From the NCBI GenBank assembly GCA_032622095.1, contig CP136065.1, forward strand, positions 216,360,151 through 216,424,150: a DNA stretch of 64,000 bases, written 5' to 3'. The notes beneath the pieces were generated by a model. It worked only from the letters and a program-made list of their open reading frames with translations. It made no database searches and was not told the origin of the DNA. The stretch comes from Siphonodentalium dalli (lineage: Eukaryota; Mollusca; Scaphopoda; Gadilida; Siphonodentaliidae). A program made the position numbers and the translations under genes. Position 1 is the stretch's first letter. Each line of letters opens with the position of its first letter. Shown here piece by piece: positions 45,209 through 56,569 of the stretch.

Positions 45209-45590
45209 TATAACAGAGACCTTTCGCAAAATCACGAATACGATTACGGAAATGGAAATATCCTGCCAGTATACGGTAAAATTCGATCTTTACGCACGGG
45301 GGTTCTTATGTGAGACGAAATATGTGCAGATGTGTCAAGAATGTGCCATCGGTCCTGCATGGGGACGCTCTAAAATAATTCGTGTGGTGTATTACACACG
45401 GATAAGAGCAAGGGATCTGAAAGAGACACACATTAATTTTTCCATCAAATATATGTGTAACTGAATATAGTGGGGCAAATGCCGTGACACCAATTAGCCA
45501 TCGTATAGGTAAATTGTGATGGTGTCAACCTTACTAGGACAATATATCCTATCCGTAATCGTAATAGTGATTTTTGCGAAAGGTCTATAA
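45209..45590. mobile_element. Foldback element, GACCTTTCGCAAAATCAC arms
   Basis: Left arm GAGACCTTTCGCAAAATCAC then GAATACGATTACGGA; right arm TCCGTAATCGTAATAGTGAT then TTTTGCGAAAGGTCTATAA. About 380 bp, no ORF of interest. No certain target duplication. Confidence 0.7.
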
Positions 45591-45834
45591 TGTCAGACTC
45601 CGGCCGTGATGAGTTTCGACAACGGTTCGACAACTAAGTCCGAGTTTCCTTTGACCAAACCAGTGTGCGGTGTCCGTTCTTTAAAATTTAGTCAAAGTTC
45701 CGTTGCATGGGTCCGCTATCACAGGACCGTGGGGGGGGGGGGGGGGGGTAACACATATAACAATATATACTACATCACAGGCCCTTGCGGAAAATACCAG
45801 ATATACCAATATAGGTGTGCAGAATAGGAAAAGC
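45591..45834. other. Spacer with G18 tract
   Basis: The longest homopolymer in the window, 18 G, lies at 45731-45748. Confidence 0.6.
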
Positions 45835-46462
45835 ACACCATCTATCATATTCCTCATATAGATTCTCAAAATCTTTATTCTCAGTCATAATATATTTCAT
45901 TGGGTCTAATTGGCCGTGAAATTTCAAATCTTTGGATGTATAATTAGATAGTATCAAACGAAAGTCGAGATATCGTATCGAAAACTAGCAAAATCTACCG
46001 ACGAAAAGCAGTCGTCAGTTTCCCTGTCCGGTAAGTAATGATTATACACGGATACCAATTCAATTGTTACGATCACATATGCCGAACTTGCGAATTCCCC
46101 ATACGATATGTCGACTTCGCTTAAATAGACATCGTCAAGTTATATATCAAACAAAAGAACATTTAATGTCCTATAGAATACACTGGGGCATATTTTGGCT
46201 GAGTTTTTGGCACATTTTTTTGGGAATTTTTGACGATATTAGGCGGACGGGGAGACTGACAATCTGTTTTACTAACAAATTTCCAGTAGATATTGCAAGT
46301 TTTCGGTACGATCGATGCCTCGACTTCCCGTTGTTTGATATTACGGAATTATACACCAAAAGAAAGGACATTTCGTGACCAATAAGACATACTGAAATAT
46401 ATTGTGACTGGCTTGAAAGATTTTGAGAATCTATTAGCAATATGATTCATGCAGCACACGGT
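45835..46462. mobile_element. Long imperfect palindrome, about 630 bp
   Basis: Blocks pair in mirror order. CATATAGATTCTCAAAATCT pairs with AGATTTTGAGAATCTATT. ATATATTTCATTGGGTCTAA pairs with GACATACTGAAATATATT. AGTATCAAACGAAAGTCGAG pairs with CTCGACTTCCCGTTGTTTGA. CAGTTTCCCTGTCCG pairs with CGGACGGGGAGACTG. The overlapping ORFs on both strands arise from this symmetry. The ends are diverged and no target duplication was found. Confidence 0.65.
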
Positions 46463-47324
46463 CCCGGGAGAAAAGGTTTCAGGTCAACTGGGTATAGTTT
46501 ACTGTTTTAATGTTAATTATCTTTATATTATAATATGTAACAAAATATATATTTTAGTTTACAAAACAGATGCATTTGGTGAACGAAATGATGTGAATAA
46601 CATACATGTAACAAGCGAAACGAAATTTTACTCCAGAAATATTAACATCTGGTTTGGAACATCCACGATAAGAACATCTTGAAGCTATAGTATATATATA
46701 TTAAAAAAATCAGACACAACCACCATAATGGATAAATAGCCATATTTGTTTACAAAATCGACGGTATACGACTCCCCGAAGACCATTATATACCGCCAGT
46801 CATATGCCACGTGGAGTTATATAGTAATTTCATTCGCCCCCACACCCCCTGCATGACATTCATCTTAATACAAGAGAGAGAGAAGGAATTCTTTCCAATT
46901 TTCCACCTCCTTTAAAATTATCGAATTTATATGAAAACAACGATAACTCGAAATTCAAATTCTATCAGCCATGCATTTGCCAAATAGAAATTGGATGACG
47001 GGTTCATTCGTCGACTAATTGCAGGCGCGCCACATTGGGACCATGCATGTATAATGGTTATTATACATTTTATACGCGTACTTTCGTAGATATAATATAG
47101 ATAATAAGAGGTTTAAATTGAAAAACTTCTAACTTCGTCAGTCATGCATGCATATACCGTATTATAATACCCTGTGCCAGAGGCGGCAAATTATTATCCG
47201 GTATGGTCAGACAGCGAGTTCTAATCGAAGCCCGTACATCATAGATTTCTTTAGATGCCAATGAGACGCCGAATGTACCATACTAAGACAAATACTAATA
47301 TCAGCATTGAATACGCCCTGTCAC
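46463..47324. other. Intergenic, nothing recognised
   Basis: AT-rich DNA with a short GAGAGAGAGA run at 46873. No gene or known repeat. Confidence 0.4.
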
Positions 47325-47475
47325 TAACTCGCGGCCAAATTGGATTCACAAGGCCCGGTTCGGAATTCCAGAACTTTGACATGTAGCATCAAAACCACGG
47401 AACCGGGGCTTGGTGAATCTCTGAAACCACAGAACGGAGCTGGATGAATCCAATACGACCGCGACTCAGTGATCT
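47325..47475. mobile_element. Foldback MITE (CGCGGCCAAATTGGATTCAC family), second copy
   Basis: Left ACTCGCGGCCAAATTGGATT, right GATGAATCCAATACGACCGC then GACTCAGTGA. Internal GAACCGGGGCTTGGTGAATC also resembles the arm. Diverged relative of 16040-16263. Confidence 0.7.
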
Positions 47476-49263
47476 CGCTTATAAGAACGCTACGGTGGGT
47501 AACAATTCACACACTGTGTACACTGTGTTATGCGTAGTTTATGAACATACCATAGTTTACTCTACCATTGGGCTGGACCCCCCCCCCCCCCGCCCCACCA
47601 TACCGTTTTCACGGCGTTTTGATTATTAGAGTCTGATTGCGGACAAGCGAAGTTAGAAGTATTCAATCTAAACGTCGCTATTCATTGAAGATAAGGGTCC
47701 ACGTATTATCGGAAACCCCATTTATAATATTACATCGGTCAAATGTTATATTATACACACTGGAAAGATGAAGCTCTCTAAAACATAAATGAAGTTGTCC
47801 CATCAAAGAGAATGTAATCCGGAACATTAACGATATTTGATTGCCGATGGAATTTGTTTTATTCCAGACTGTGCTTATTGTCCGCGTCATAACGGTGGAA
47901 GTGGGATAACTCTATCTTGTTGAGTTCGAATGTCAAGGAAAATATTATGGCAGAACTGTGATTTAGTTTGGTCAATTTTCTATAACTTACAGGACAATTC
48001 TTATCTAGGCCGATCGTATATATATGTTGCTCATAATTTACGGCCATGTTCTTCAATTAACTTGCATCAGACGTCGCATGTTAATGGGTTTATACGTAAA
48101 TACTTGGGTCGCGTTATTGTTATGTCAAAGAAAATTAAATTTGTGGTTGGGGTAACATGTCAGAAAAAGTTAAGATTGTTAGTGGACTTAAATTTCATTT
48201 TGTAAAATAATTTTGTATTGAGATATTTTTATGGCTTTCTTTTCTGCCTTGAAATTTAATTATATCATTGGGCTGAGAAAGCCAAATACATTTACTAAGA
48301 AATTAACACATTGTTCAGTTGGACGTTGGAATGTTTTCCCCAGTTTATTATTTGTTGCCTATATATTGTGATGAAATTTTCCAGTGGTTTTAGTTATACA
48401 ATAGGAAAATGTCAGAGTAGGTGGTTTACATTAGGGGTCGGTAGGCCAGGGAAACCCCAACCCCAAATAAGTGTTTTCCTTTGGCCTTATGTGGACATTA
48501 AAGTAAGATATGGATGGAAATAGCCGGGAATGTACATGTAGTTGGACCCGTATAACTATCTCTATGGATAGTACATTTGTGTTATCTAAACTCTCTCCGA
48601 ACTGGCATTATATTACCCCGTTATCATGGGCAGATTAACATTATATTACCCCGTTATCATGGGCAGATTAACATTATATTACCCCGTTATCATGGGCAGA
48701 TTAACACACGATTGTTTGTAAATATATAGATGTAGTAAGTCCCATTTTATGGATTAATATGTACTGCAATCGTCAGAATACGAATATCAACAATAGCGAC
48801 AATGCAAACTAGCAAATACGTGATAGATTGTGATATAGATGGATCTTACACAGTTGAAGCAATCCGTATGCGATATTTTCATGAATCCTATAGAATGAAT
48901 GAATTTCCAGAAGATCTGACAATTTGTTTTCAGATATATACTGCATGATGCACAATAAACCTAAATATACGTTGATGCACAATGAACATAAATATACGTT
49001 ATGGCTTGAGCGTGAATTGGGAATATTGAATGCTGCATGATCAGTAAATTAAACAGTCTACATTATCACAATAATTTTGTATTGAAATGTGTTTTGGCAA
49101 GATCAGTTAATTTGACACACCGGCAATAGGAATTGTCTGTATACGACACTGTGACGTTAAAAGCACCGTCGACCAAAGCAGCTGTCAGAATACTGTACCA
49201 TAAAATGATATCAGCATCAAATTCTCGAACACTTCTTTGATGATCCGTGTCCATGTAAACTCA
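47476..49263. other. 3' flank of gene 2 with a 33-bp tandem repeat
   Basis: Three exact tandem copies of CATTATATTACCCCGTTATC then ATGGGCAGATTAA lie at 48607-48705. A C14 tract is at 47578-47591. The part nearest 49263 would be the 3' UTR of the minus-strand Gly/Met-rich gene. No canonical AATAAA was seen on that strand in the first few hundred bases. Confidence 0.55.
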
Positions 49264-49358
49264 TCACATGATATCTATCCCGGACATCTCGACAGGGCCG
49301 GCGACAACATCCCCCATCATACCACCGCCATAGCCAACACCGCCGCCCATCATGTACC
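49264..49358 (-). CDS. Gly/Met-rich protein gene, predicted last exon
   Basis: The acceptor ATATATATTTACAG opens a 95-bp coding end in phase 1. It encodes YMMGGGVGYGGGMMGDVVAG then PVEMSGIDIM and a TGA stop. The two leading bases GG complete a Gly codon with the single G left by exon 53930-53998. The protein is a Gly/Met/Tyr-rich tail without Cys. Such tails occur in secreted structural proteins of invertebrates, but I do not recognise the family. The sequence around this acceptor and exon start is clearly the ancestor, or a relative, of the roughly 100-bp units that fill 49380-53400 immediately upstream. The consistent phase and the absence of stops support a real exon; expression is unproven. 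Confidence 0.6.
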
Positions 49359-49379
49359 CTGTAAATATATATGATTTAT

Positions 49380-52325
49380 GTCATACATGGCGATGTGAGA
49401 CAACCCCGCCCGGGACCCCACCGCCATAATTATATAGCCACACACACCCACCATGTAACCTGTAAAACGATGTGACGTATGACATGCATGGCCATGTGAG
49501 ACAACCTCGCCCGGGACCCCACCGGCATAATTATATAGCCACCCGCACCCACCATGTAACCTGTACAACGATGTGACGTATGACATGCATGGCGATGTGA
49601 GACAACCCCGCCCGGGACCCCACCGGCATAATTATATAGCCACCCGCACCCATCATGTAACATGTACAACGATGTGACGTATGACATGCATGGTGACCAC
49701 ACCGCCATAATTATATAGCCACCCGCACCCACCATGTAACCTGTACAACGATATGACGTATGTCATACAAGGCGATGTGAGACAACCCCGCCCGGGACCC
49801 CACCGGCATAATTATATAGCCACCCGCACCCACCATGTAACCTGTACAACGATATGACGTATGTCATACAAGGCGATGTGAGACAACCCCGCCCGGGACC
49901 CCACCGCCATAATTATATAGCCACCCGCACCCATCATGTAACATGTAAAACGATGTGACGTATGACATGCATGGCCATGTGAGACAACCCCGCCCGGGAC
50001 CCCACCGGCATAATTATATAGCCACCCGCACCCATCATGTAACATGTACAACGATGTGACGTATGACATGCATGGCGATGTGAGACAACCCCGCCCGGGA
50101 CCCCACCGGCATAATTATATAGCCACCCACACCCATCATGTAACATGTAAAACGATGTGACGTATGACATGCATGGCGATGTGAGACAACCCCGCCCGGG
50201 ACCCCACCGGCATAATTATATAGCCACCCACACCCATCATGTAACATGTAAAACGATGTGACGTAATAATGACATGCATGGTGATGTGGGACAATCCCGA
50301 CGGGGACCCCACCGGCATAATTATATAGCCACCCGCACCCATCATGTAACATGTACAACGATGTGACGTATGACATGCATGGTGATGTGGGACAACCCCG
50401 CCCGGGACCCCACCGGCATAATTATATAGCCACCCACACCCATCATGTAACATGTAAAACGATGTGACGTATGTCATGCATGGCGATGTGAGACAACCCC
50501 GCCCGGGACCCCACCGGCATAATTATATAGCCACCCGCACCCACCATGTAACATGTAAAACGATATCATACATGGCGATGTGAGACAACCCCGCCCGGGA
50601 CCCCACCGGCATAATTATATAGCCACCCGCACCCACCATGTAACATGTAAAACGATATCATACATGGCGATGTGAGACAACCCCGCCCGGGACCCCACCG
50701 GCATAATTATATAGCCACCCGCACCCACCATGTAAAACGATGTGACGTATGACATGCATGGCGATGTGAGACAACCCCGCCCGGGACCCCACCGCCATAT
50801 AAGGATTAACTGTCATGTGGACTGTTTTTATGGAGATGTAACGGTGAGGTACCCCACCGGCATAATGATATAGACACCGCACCCACCATGTAACATGTAA
50901 AACGATATGACGTATGTCATACAAGGCGATGTGAGACAACCCCGCCCGGGACCCCACCGGCATAATTATATAACCACCCGCACCCACCATGTAACATGTA
51001 AAACGATATCATACATGGCGATGTGAGACAATCCTGCCCGGGACCCCACCGCCATAATTATATAGCCACCCGCACCCACCATGTAACATGTAAAACGATA
51101 TCATACATGGCGATGTGAGACAATCCTGCCCGGGACCCCACCGCCATAATTATATAGCCACCCGCACCCACCATGTAACATGTAAAACGATATCATACAT
51201 GGCGATGTGAGACAATCCTGCCCGGGACCCCACCGCCATAATGATATAGCCACCCACACCCACCATGTAACATGTAAAACGATATCATACATGGCGATGT
51301 GAGACAACCCTGCCCGGGACACCACCGCCATAATTATATAGACACCCGCACCCACCATGTAACATGTAAAACGATATCATAAATGGCGATGTGAGAAAAT
51401 CCTGCCCGAGACCCCACCGGCATAATTATATAGCCACCGCACCCACCATGTAACATGTAAAACGATATCATACATGGCGATGTGAGACAATCCTGCCCGG
51501 GGACACCACCGCCATAATTATATAGCCACCCACACCCACCATGTAACCTGTAAAACGATATGACGTATGTCATGCATGGCGATGTGAGACAATCCTGCCC
51601 GGGACCCCACCGCCATAATTATATAGCCACCCGCACCCACCATGTAACATGTAAAACGATATCATAAATGGCGATGTGAGACAACCCGCCCGGGACACCA
51701 CCGCCATAATTATATAGACACCCGCACCCACCATGTAACCTGTAAAACGTATGACGTATGCCATGCATGGCGATGTGAGACAACCCCGCCGGGACCCCAC
51801 CGCCATAATTATATAGCCACCCGCACCCACCATGTAACATGTAAAACGATATCATACAAGGCGATGTGAGACAACCCGCCGGGACACCACCGCCATAATT
51901 ATATAGACACCCGCACCCACCATGTAACCTGTACAACGATATGATGTATGTCATACATGGCGATCTGAGACAATCCCGCCCGGGACCCCACTGGCATAAT
52001 TATATAGCCACCAGCACCCATCATGTAACCTATAAAACGATATGACGTAATAATTATGTCGTAAATGGCGATGTTAGCCGCCCGGGACCCCACCGCCATA
52101 ATTATATAGACACCCGCACCCATCATGTAACATGTAAATTGTAAAACGATATGACGAATGACATGCATGGCGATGTGAGACAACCCCGCCCGGGACCCCA
52201 CCGCCATAATTATATAGACACCCGCACCCACCATGTAACATGTAAATTGTAAAACGATATGACGTATGTCATACATGGCGATCTGAGACAACCCCGCTCG
52301 GGACCCCACCGCCATAATTATATAT
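49380..52325 (-). repeat. Satellite of ~101-bp units derived from a 3' splice site and exon start
   Basis: About 30 tandem units of mostly 101 bp, with shorter forms near 88-92 bp, occupy the region. On the minus strand each reads TTTTACAGGTTACATGATGG then GTGCGGGTGGCTATATAATT then ATG, then CGGTGGGGTCCCGGGCGGGG. This is similar to the true last exon (TTTACAG|GGTACATGATGGGC...). Some copies keep the AG of the acceptor, and many have AG changed to TG (ACATG). Because 101 is not a multiple of 3, ORFs run through all frames. These repeat-generated ORFs are not counted as genes. The array is interrupted near 50805 by part of a foldback (see 52966). Confidence 0.85.
50804..50850 (+). repeat. Half of a foldback inserted in the satellite
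   Basis: TATAAGGATTAACTGTCATG then TGGACTGTTTTTATGGAGAT then GTAACGG matches the left arm of the hairpin at 52966-53098. Only one arm is present here. Confidence 0.8.
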
Positions 52326-52760
52326 TTACATACTAAGTGTTGTCATCACTAATTCCAGCATTCTGATATACAAAATATGGTTGATGATCAATTTGTGCAT
52401 TATATATATCAGATAACGATATATGTAATGTTGTCAAGTATCGGGACAGTGTAGATATGTGAAATGCTATACTATTTGTCTGTATGTGCTCAAACATTCG
52501 GATGCGCATTATATATATATTGCTACAATTGTAATGCATTTTGCTTTTCTCACGCCGATAAAAGTTTGACAGATAAGACGCAACGCGCCCGTACCAAAGT
52601 GAGCCTGACATTACGCATGCACGTTTACGTTTATGTAATTACTATGTTATTTATGTTCACACTTCACCGTTGTATTTATATCTACATGTATGTATATAAT
52701 TGTACAAAATATCTCTCCTCCAAGGAGGCAATAAAGAATCTCTCTCTCACCTCATAACAT
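52326..52760 (+). repeat. Possible retroposon 3' tail
   Basis: The stretch ends CTCCAAGGAGGCAATAAAGA then ATCTCTCTCTC. An AATAAA signal directly followed by a short CT repeat is a common ending of mollusc non-LTR elements. No coding part is attached and no target duplication was found, so this is tentative. Confidence 0.35.
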
Positions 52761-52965
52761 CGATACGTGTTTTGGGTTTGGAAAGACGAACGCGTAATGT
52801 TTTGTGCGCATTTGGATTCGCGCAGGATTGACTTAATAAATCGTCGGGTTTCATTTGTTCCTGTTAACTTTTGCCAAGGGTGCTGTGGGATATTTTGGGC
52901 TGGTTTTGTCACGATACACTTTTCGATTTAAATACATTTACAAAAGTGGCTTTTTCGCTAAATGT

Positions 52966-53098
52966 ATATAAATATAAGGATTAACTGTCATGTGGACTGT
53001 TTTTATGGAGATGTAACCGCGAGGTAAGTGGTCATAACCACTTACCCCACGGTTACATCTCCATAAAAACAGTCCACATGACAGTTAATACTTATATA
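52966..53098. mobile_element. Near-perfect 130-bp foldback inside the satellite region
   Basis: The arms of about 58 bp (GGATTAACTGTCATGTGGAC, TGTTTTTATGGAGATGTAAC, GAGGTAAGTGG) pair with their inverse through CCACTTACCCCACGGTTACA, leaving a TCAT loop. It separates the main satellite from three more satellite units at 53099-53400. One arm is found alone at 50804. Confidence 0.85.
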
Positions 53099-53400
53099 TA
53101 ACCACCCGCACCCATCATGTAACCTGTAAAACGATATGACGTATGTCATACATGACGATCTGAGACAATTCCGCCCGGGACCCCACCGCCATAATTATAT
53201 AAACACCCGCACCCATCATGTAACCTGTACAACGATATGACGTATGTCCTACATGGTGATCTGAGACAACCCCGCTCGGGACCCCACCGCCATAATTATA
53301 TAGCCACCCGCACCCGTCATGTAACATGTAAAACGATATGACGCATGACATGCATGGTGACCACACCACCATAACCACCGACATCTATAATGTAACCTGT
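53099..53400 (-). repeat. Three further units of the acceptor-derived satellite
   Basis: Units with ACCCATCATGTAACCTGTAA, GACGATCTGAGACAATTCCG and CCCACCGCCATAATTATATA continue beyond the foldback. Their AG acceptor remnant (CCTGTA on the plus strand) is kept in two of the three. Confidence 0.8.
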
Positions 53401-53406
53401 AAAATG

Positions 53407-53510
53407 TTATGACGTATTTTTATAAAATGATTATGGGATATGTACATGGCACGTGACGTTATGACGTATTTTTATAATATGATTATAGGATATGTGCATG
53501 GCACATGACA
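53407..53510. repeat. 52-bp tandem duplication
   Basis: Two diverged direct copies of GTTATGACGTATTTTTATAA then ATGATTATGGGATATGTACA then TGGCACGTGAC. Confidence 0.8.
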
Positions 53511-53929
53511 TTTTTAAAAAACCTCTATAGTTCCATCCTCATGCATGCATTTCCCCCATATTGAATGTTTAAACGTGCAGGGAATGATTCCGAGTGAATC
53601 TGCACTTTTATAAACTAGACACACACGTGGTAACATATTGATATTGAGACTGTTATTTCTAAACTAAGCGTTCACAATTATGTTGTAGTTGTCCCCAATC
53701 AGAGTATAATCGACTTTGTTAGGTTTGGAATCAAACTGTTATATATATTTTTTTATCTTTTATGTCTGGAAATGATAAGCCTGTCTTCTACCATGCAAGG
53801 CAACTCGTTAGTACCAAATCCACATGCCATATTGCACGTTGAAGTATGCTGCTGATAAAGTCCAAAGTAACGCAGATACATATCCAGTTATAAAAATTAT
53901 CTATTTATTATAGAATAATGTATACTTAC
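53511..53929 (-). other. Intron sequence of gene 2, nothing recognised
   Basis: No repeat or exon was placed between the satellite side and exon 53930-53998. Confidence 0.4.
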
Positions 53930-53998
53930 CCATCATCAAGGCATCTCCACCGCCCATTCCCGCTCCCCCTTCTCTCACTGTTGGCATGGTGACAGGAC
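53930..53998 (-). CDS. Gly/Met-rich protein gene, internal exon
   Basis: Acceptor CCTCGTGCTCTGACTCCAG and donor ATGATGG|GTAAGT bound a 69-bp exon that is phase 1 at both ends. It encodes PVTMPTVREGGAGMGGGDAL then MM, flanked by split Gly codons on both sides. It joins the upstream exon (…NVNP-Gly) and the downstream exon (Gly-YMMGGG…) without a frame break. A close paralogue with its own donor lies 0.5 kb upstream (54509-54556). Function unknown. Confidence 0.6.
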
Positions 53999-54508
53999 CT
54001 GGAGTCAGAGCACGAGGAATTAAGAGTGATATCTCATGCATGGCAGACAATACAAGATATTATGTCATATATTACTTGGATCAAAGAACATGGCATTGTG
54101 GTGCGATATATATGTATAGGGGTGAGGGTAGTCTGTAAAACCGACCATTATAAACAGAGCTATCGCTCAGAATCGTCTGGCCAGCAGATTGAGCGCCATT
54201 TCCCTAAAAGTGATTTATCATACCGGGGTATAAAAAGTGCAAACAAAAAATCTACAACCCCTATGTCATTTATTTAGACAGTCTCTCAAAAATCTTCACA
54301 TATGTTGAATTAGCCAGAAACTGTATGCTTTGTGTCAAGATTGTACCTGGGTACAACCAGGGTTGTACCTCCATGAGGACAGACAGGGTTGTACCATGGT
54401 GCAACTTAGAATATACCGGGGTACATCCCTGGTAAACCATGGTATACCCAGGTATACGGGGGGGGGTGTACCCCAGGTGTTTTGTATGTGGGTAAACACT
54501 ATACATAC
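53999..54508 (-). other. Intron with GTACC-rich repeats
   Basis: 54340-54480 contains repeated, partly palindromic TTGTACC, GGGTACA and GGTATACC phrases ending in a G9 tract. No gene was recognised. Confidence 0.45.
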
Positions 54509-54556
54509 CAACAATCATAGCATCTCCACCGCCCCTTCCCCTCCCCATTCCTTCAT
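54509..54556 (-). pseudogene. Paralogous Gly-rich pseudo-exon of gene 2
   Basis: The minus strand reads GAAGGAATGGGGAGGGGAAG then GGGCGGTGGAGATGCTATGA then TTGTTG|GTATGT. It is clearly related to exon 53930-53998 and translates as EGMGRGRGGGDAMIVG, with a usable donor in phase 1. No convincing acceptor precedes it: the nearest AG (ATCAAG) would put the reading frame into a stop. It is either a dead duplicate or an alternative exon whose start I have not found. Confidence 0.5.
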
Positions 54557-54830
54557 TATGCATACTTGATTAAGCATCGCAACCCCAAATGGAACATTGC
54601 ATCGATCTCGGCAAAATCTTAATGAAACATCGGGAACACAGATTTCGAGAAGCAACATTTTCAGAATGAACCAAACGTACTCCATGATAAATTCCATGCG
54701 CGGTATTGTGATAATTTCCACGCCAGTAAAATCTATATCATGATTAGAACTCCCAATCTTAAAATAAAAAACCCAGTCACTTTGTTCTACCTTTTTACAA
54801 CAAGTCAAACTTCATAATCTAGTCCTTTTT

Positions 54831-55214
54831 TTATTTATTGGGATTAGACCCGGGAGGATTTGTAAGAGGCGGCACCCATTCCCCACAACCCACTTTTGAA
54901 TGATGTTGGGGCTTATGAGCATTACCAGAATCTAGGCCGTTCACTTCCCCGCATTTCATCCACAATGGGCACCCACAGAGACGTCTAACATAAGAACCAG
55001 GCACGTCTGACGAATCTATATCAAGCCCACAAACCGTACACTTTGCATAAAGCTTATGCACCCCACGCAATCCATGCATTTCCTTGTCGGTAGGGGTGAG
55101 CAGATAATGTGCATACCAGAGTATATATGTCTCATTCAAGCAGAACACGCCAGCATACAAAAGTAGTATAATAGAGTTACAGCTCTTCTTCTGGATACAA
55201 CGATATGATTGCAT
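54831..55214 (-). CDS. Unrecognised Cys-rich ORF
   Basis: A 127-codon minus-strand ORF. Its second half holds KCTVCGLDIDSSDVPGSYVR then RLCGCPLWMKCGEVNG, with a C-x2-C ... C-x-C-x5-C arrangement that could bind zinc, and it ends PPGSNPNK. The stop codon is embedded in CCCAATAAATAAAAAAAGG, so an AATAAA and short A-run follow at once, as in a retrocopy or a mobile-element end. It lies within the presumed intron between gene 2 exons on the same strand. No family recognised. Confidence 0.3.
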   Translation of the reverse strand: MQSYRCIQKKSCNSIILLLYAGVFCLNETYILWYAHYLLTPTDKEMHGLRGVHKLYAKCTVCGLDIDSSDVPGSYVRRLCGCPLWMKCGEVNGLDSGNAHKPQHHSKVGCGEWVPPLTNPPGSNPNK

Positions 55215-56569
55215 TCTTCGAGTAAAAAAATATTTGTATATGCATACGAATGCAAATACGAATAGTTTTATTGGTCACCCTTTCAGGCAGAACAATTACT
55301 CTTCATAATGTAATATAAAGGAAATAAAGAGATACTTATATGATTATGTTCAATTGTGAGAAATAATAGTATGAAAATTAGTCCTCATCCTGCCCTCTAT
55401 AGTCTGGTCGGAAAAGCTACATTTGTGGAATACTAGAACCCTAGAGGCATTTTTGGGGAAAAGTATGAAACTAAGTTTTCTAGCACTAAGAGTATTGTGT
55501 GCCCAAAATACCGATAATTGCGTTGACAGAATATATTACGTATATAATATCTAATTAGTCGCAATTATATACGAAATTTAATAACCTAGTGCACTAAATT
55601 CGATTCGGCTCGACTGGAATTTAATGGACGAGGTTAATCAATTTCGTATATATAATTGCGGCGAATTTGAGATCCATTTTATCACATAATCACATTTTAA
55701 CAAGGAAAAACGATATCTAAACGGCTGAGGTTAGACATATAAATATTGATTTACTTATCACAACCAAAAAGGAAGTAAAGACATCTTCAAGAACAACATA
55801 TAGTTCTATTTCAAATGTGTCTTTTCATGTTGACATAATTATTCAAACACCCATATTAACCAGGTTTATCTAAAAATAAATACTGAATAACCAAACACAA
55901 ATTGAATATCATCATTATATTCTAATTAACTTAATAATACAGTTCCGGCATTGACATCGACATCATTGTGCTAAGCTCTTACGTCGCTGTGCGTGCCGAT
56001 AATACACGGGTGTCTTACTAAACAAAATATGAGGCCGGATTTAGGGGCTATGATTATGTGATAAATCAATATAATATAACAAGACAGTCAATGACTGTGG
56101 GGTCGCTCACCAGACTGCAAAGACTGATAAGACTGGGACTCTGGAGACCAAAACAGTGAGCACTTTTCATAATCACTTTAAAAGAAGTAGATTTAAACAG
56201 GATATGTGGCTAGAGAGACTTCAAGTATGTAGCTTGGTAAAAAACCACCTTGAAATTGCCAACTGTACACTACTGATCACCCCCCTCCTCCAGCTCAACA
56301 AGTCCCCTCCCGACCGGGATCCAGACTCCCAAGTCTTAGGTTGGAATTTCACAACCGACACCTCAAACTTTCTCAATTGTTGGAAATTTCCAATCTCACA
56401 AGCACCTTTTTCTAAAACCATTTAAACATGTTTGAAGCCCAATTATCCATGGACCCAAAACACAATACGTGTATGTCAGACCAATCAGTCAGGTGGTTCC
56501 AAGGTAGATGTTTTAATGAATTTGGTATTTCTATGATTTTATTGGACACAAAAGTGTTAACTCCCCATA
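55215..56569. other. Intron/intergenic with a small foldback
   Basis: At 55556-55668, AGTCGCAATTATATACGAAA then TTTAATAACCT pairs with AGGTTAATCAATTTCGTATA then TATAATTGCGGCG, a 113-bp foldback. 56078-56146 is a diverged copy of 4030-4098. 56330-56400 carries TTGGAATTTC/GGAAATTTCCAA motifs as in the 12.5 kb repeat. No gene. Confidence 0.6.

Noticed and set aside
49350-52315. Many overlapping minus-strand ORFs of 78-138 codons with YMMGAGGYIIM repeats
   Set aside because: The satellite unit is open in all three frames and 101 bp is not a multiple of 3, so the ORFs change frame from unit to unit and are not one protein.
49380-53400. CRISPR-like regularity of repeats
   Set aside because: There is no constant-repeat/unique-spacer alternation and the context is eukaryotic; it is a satellite.
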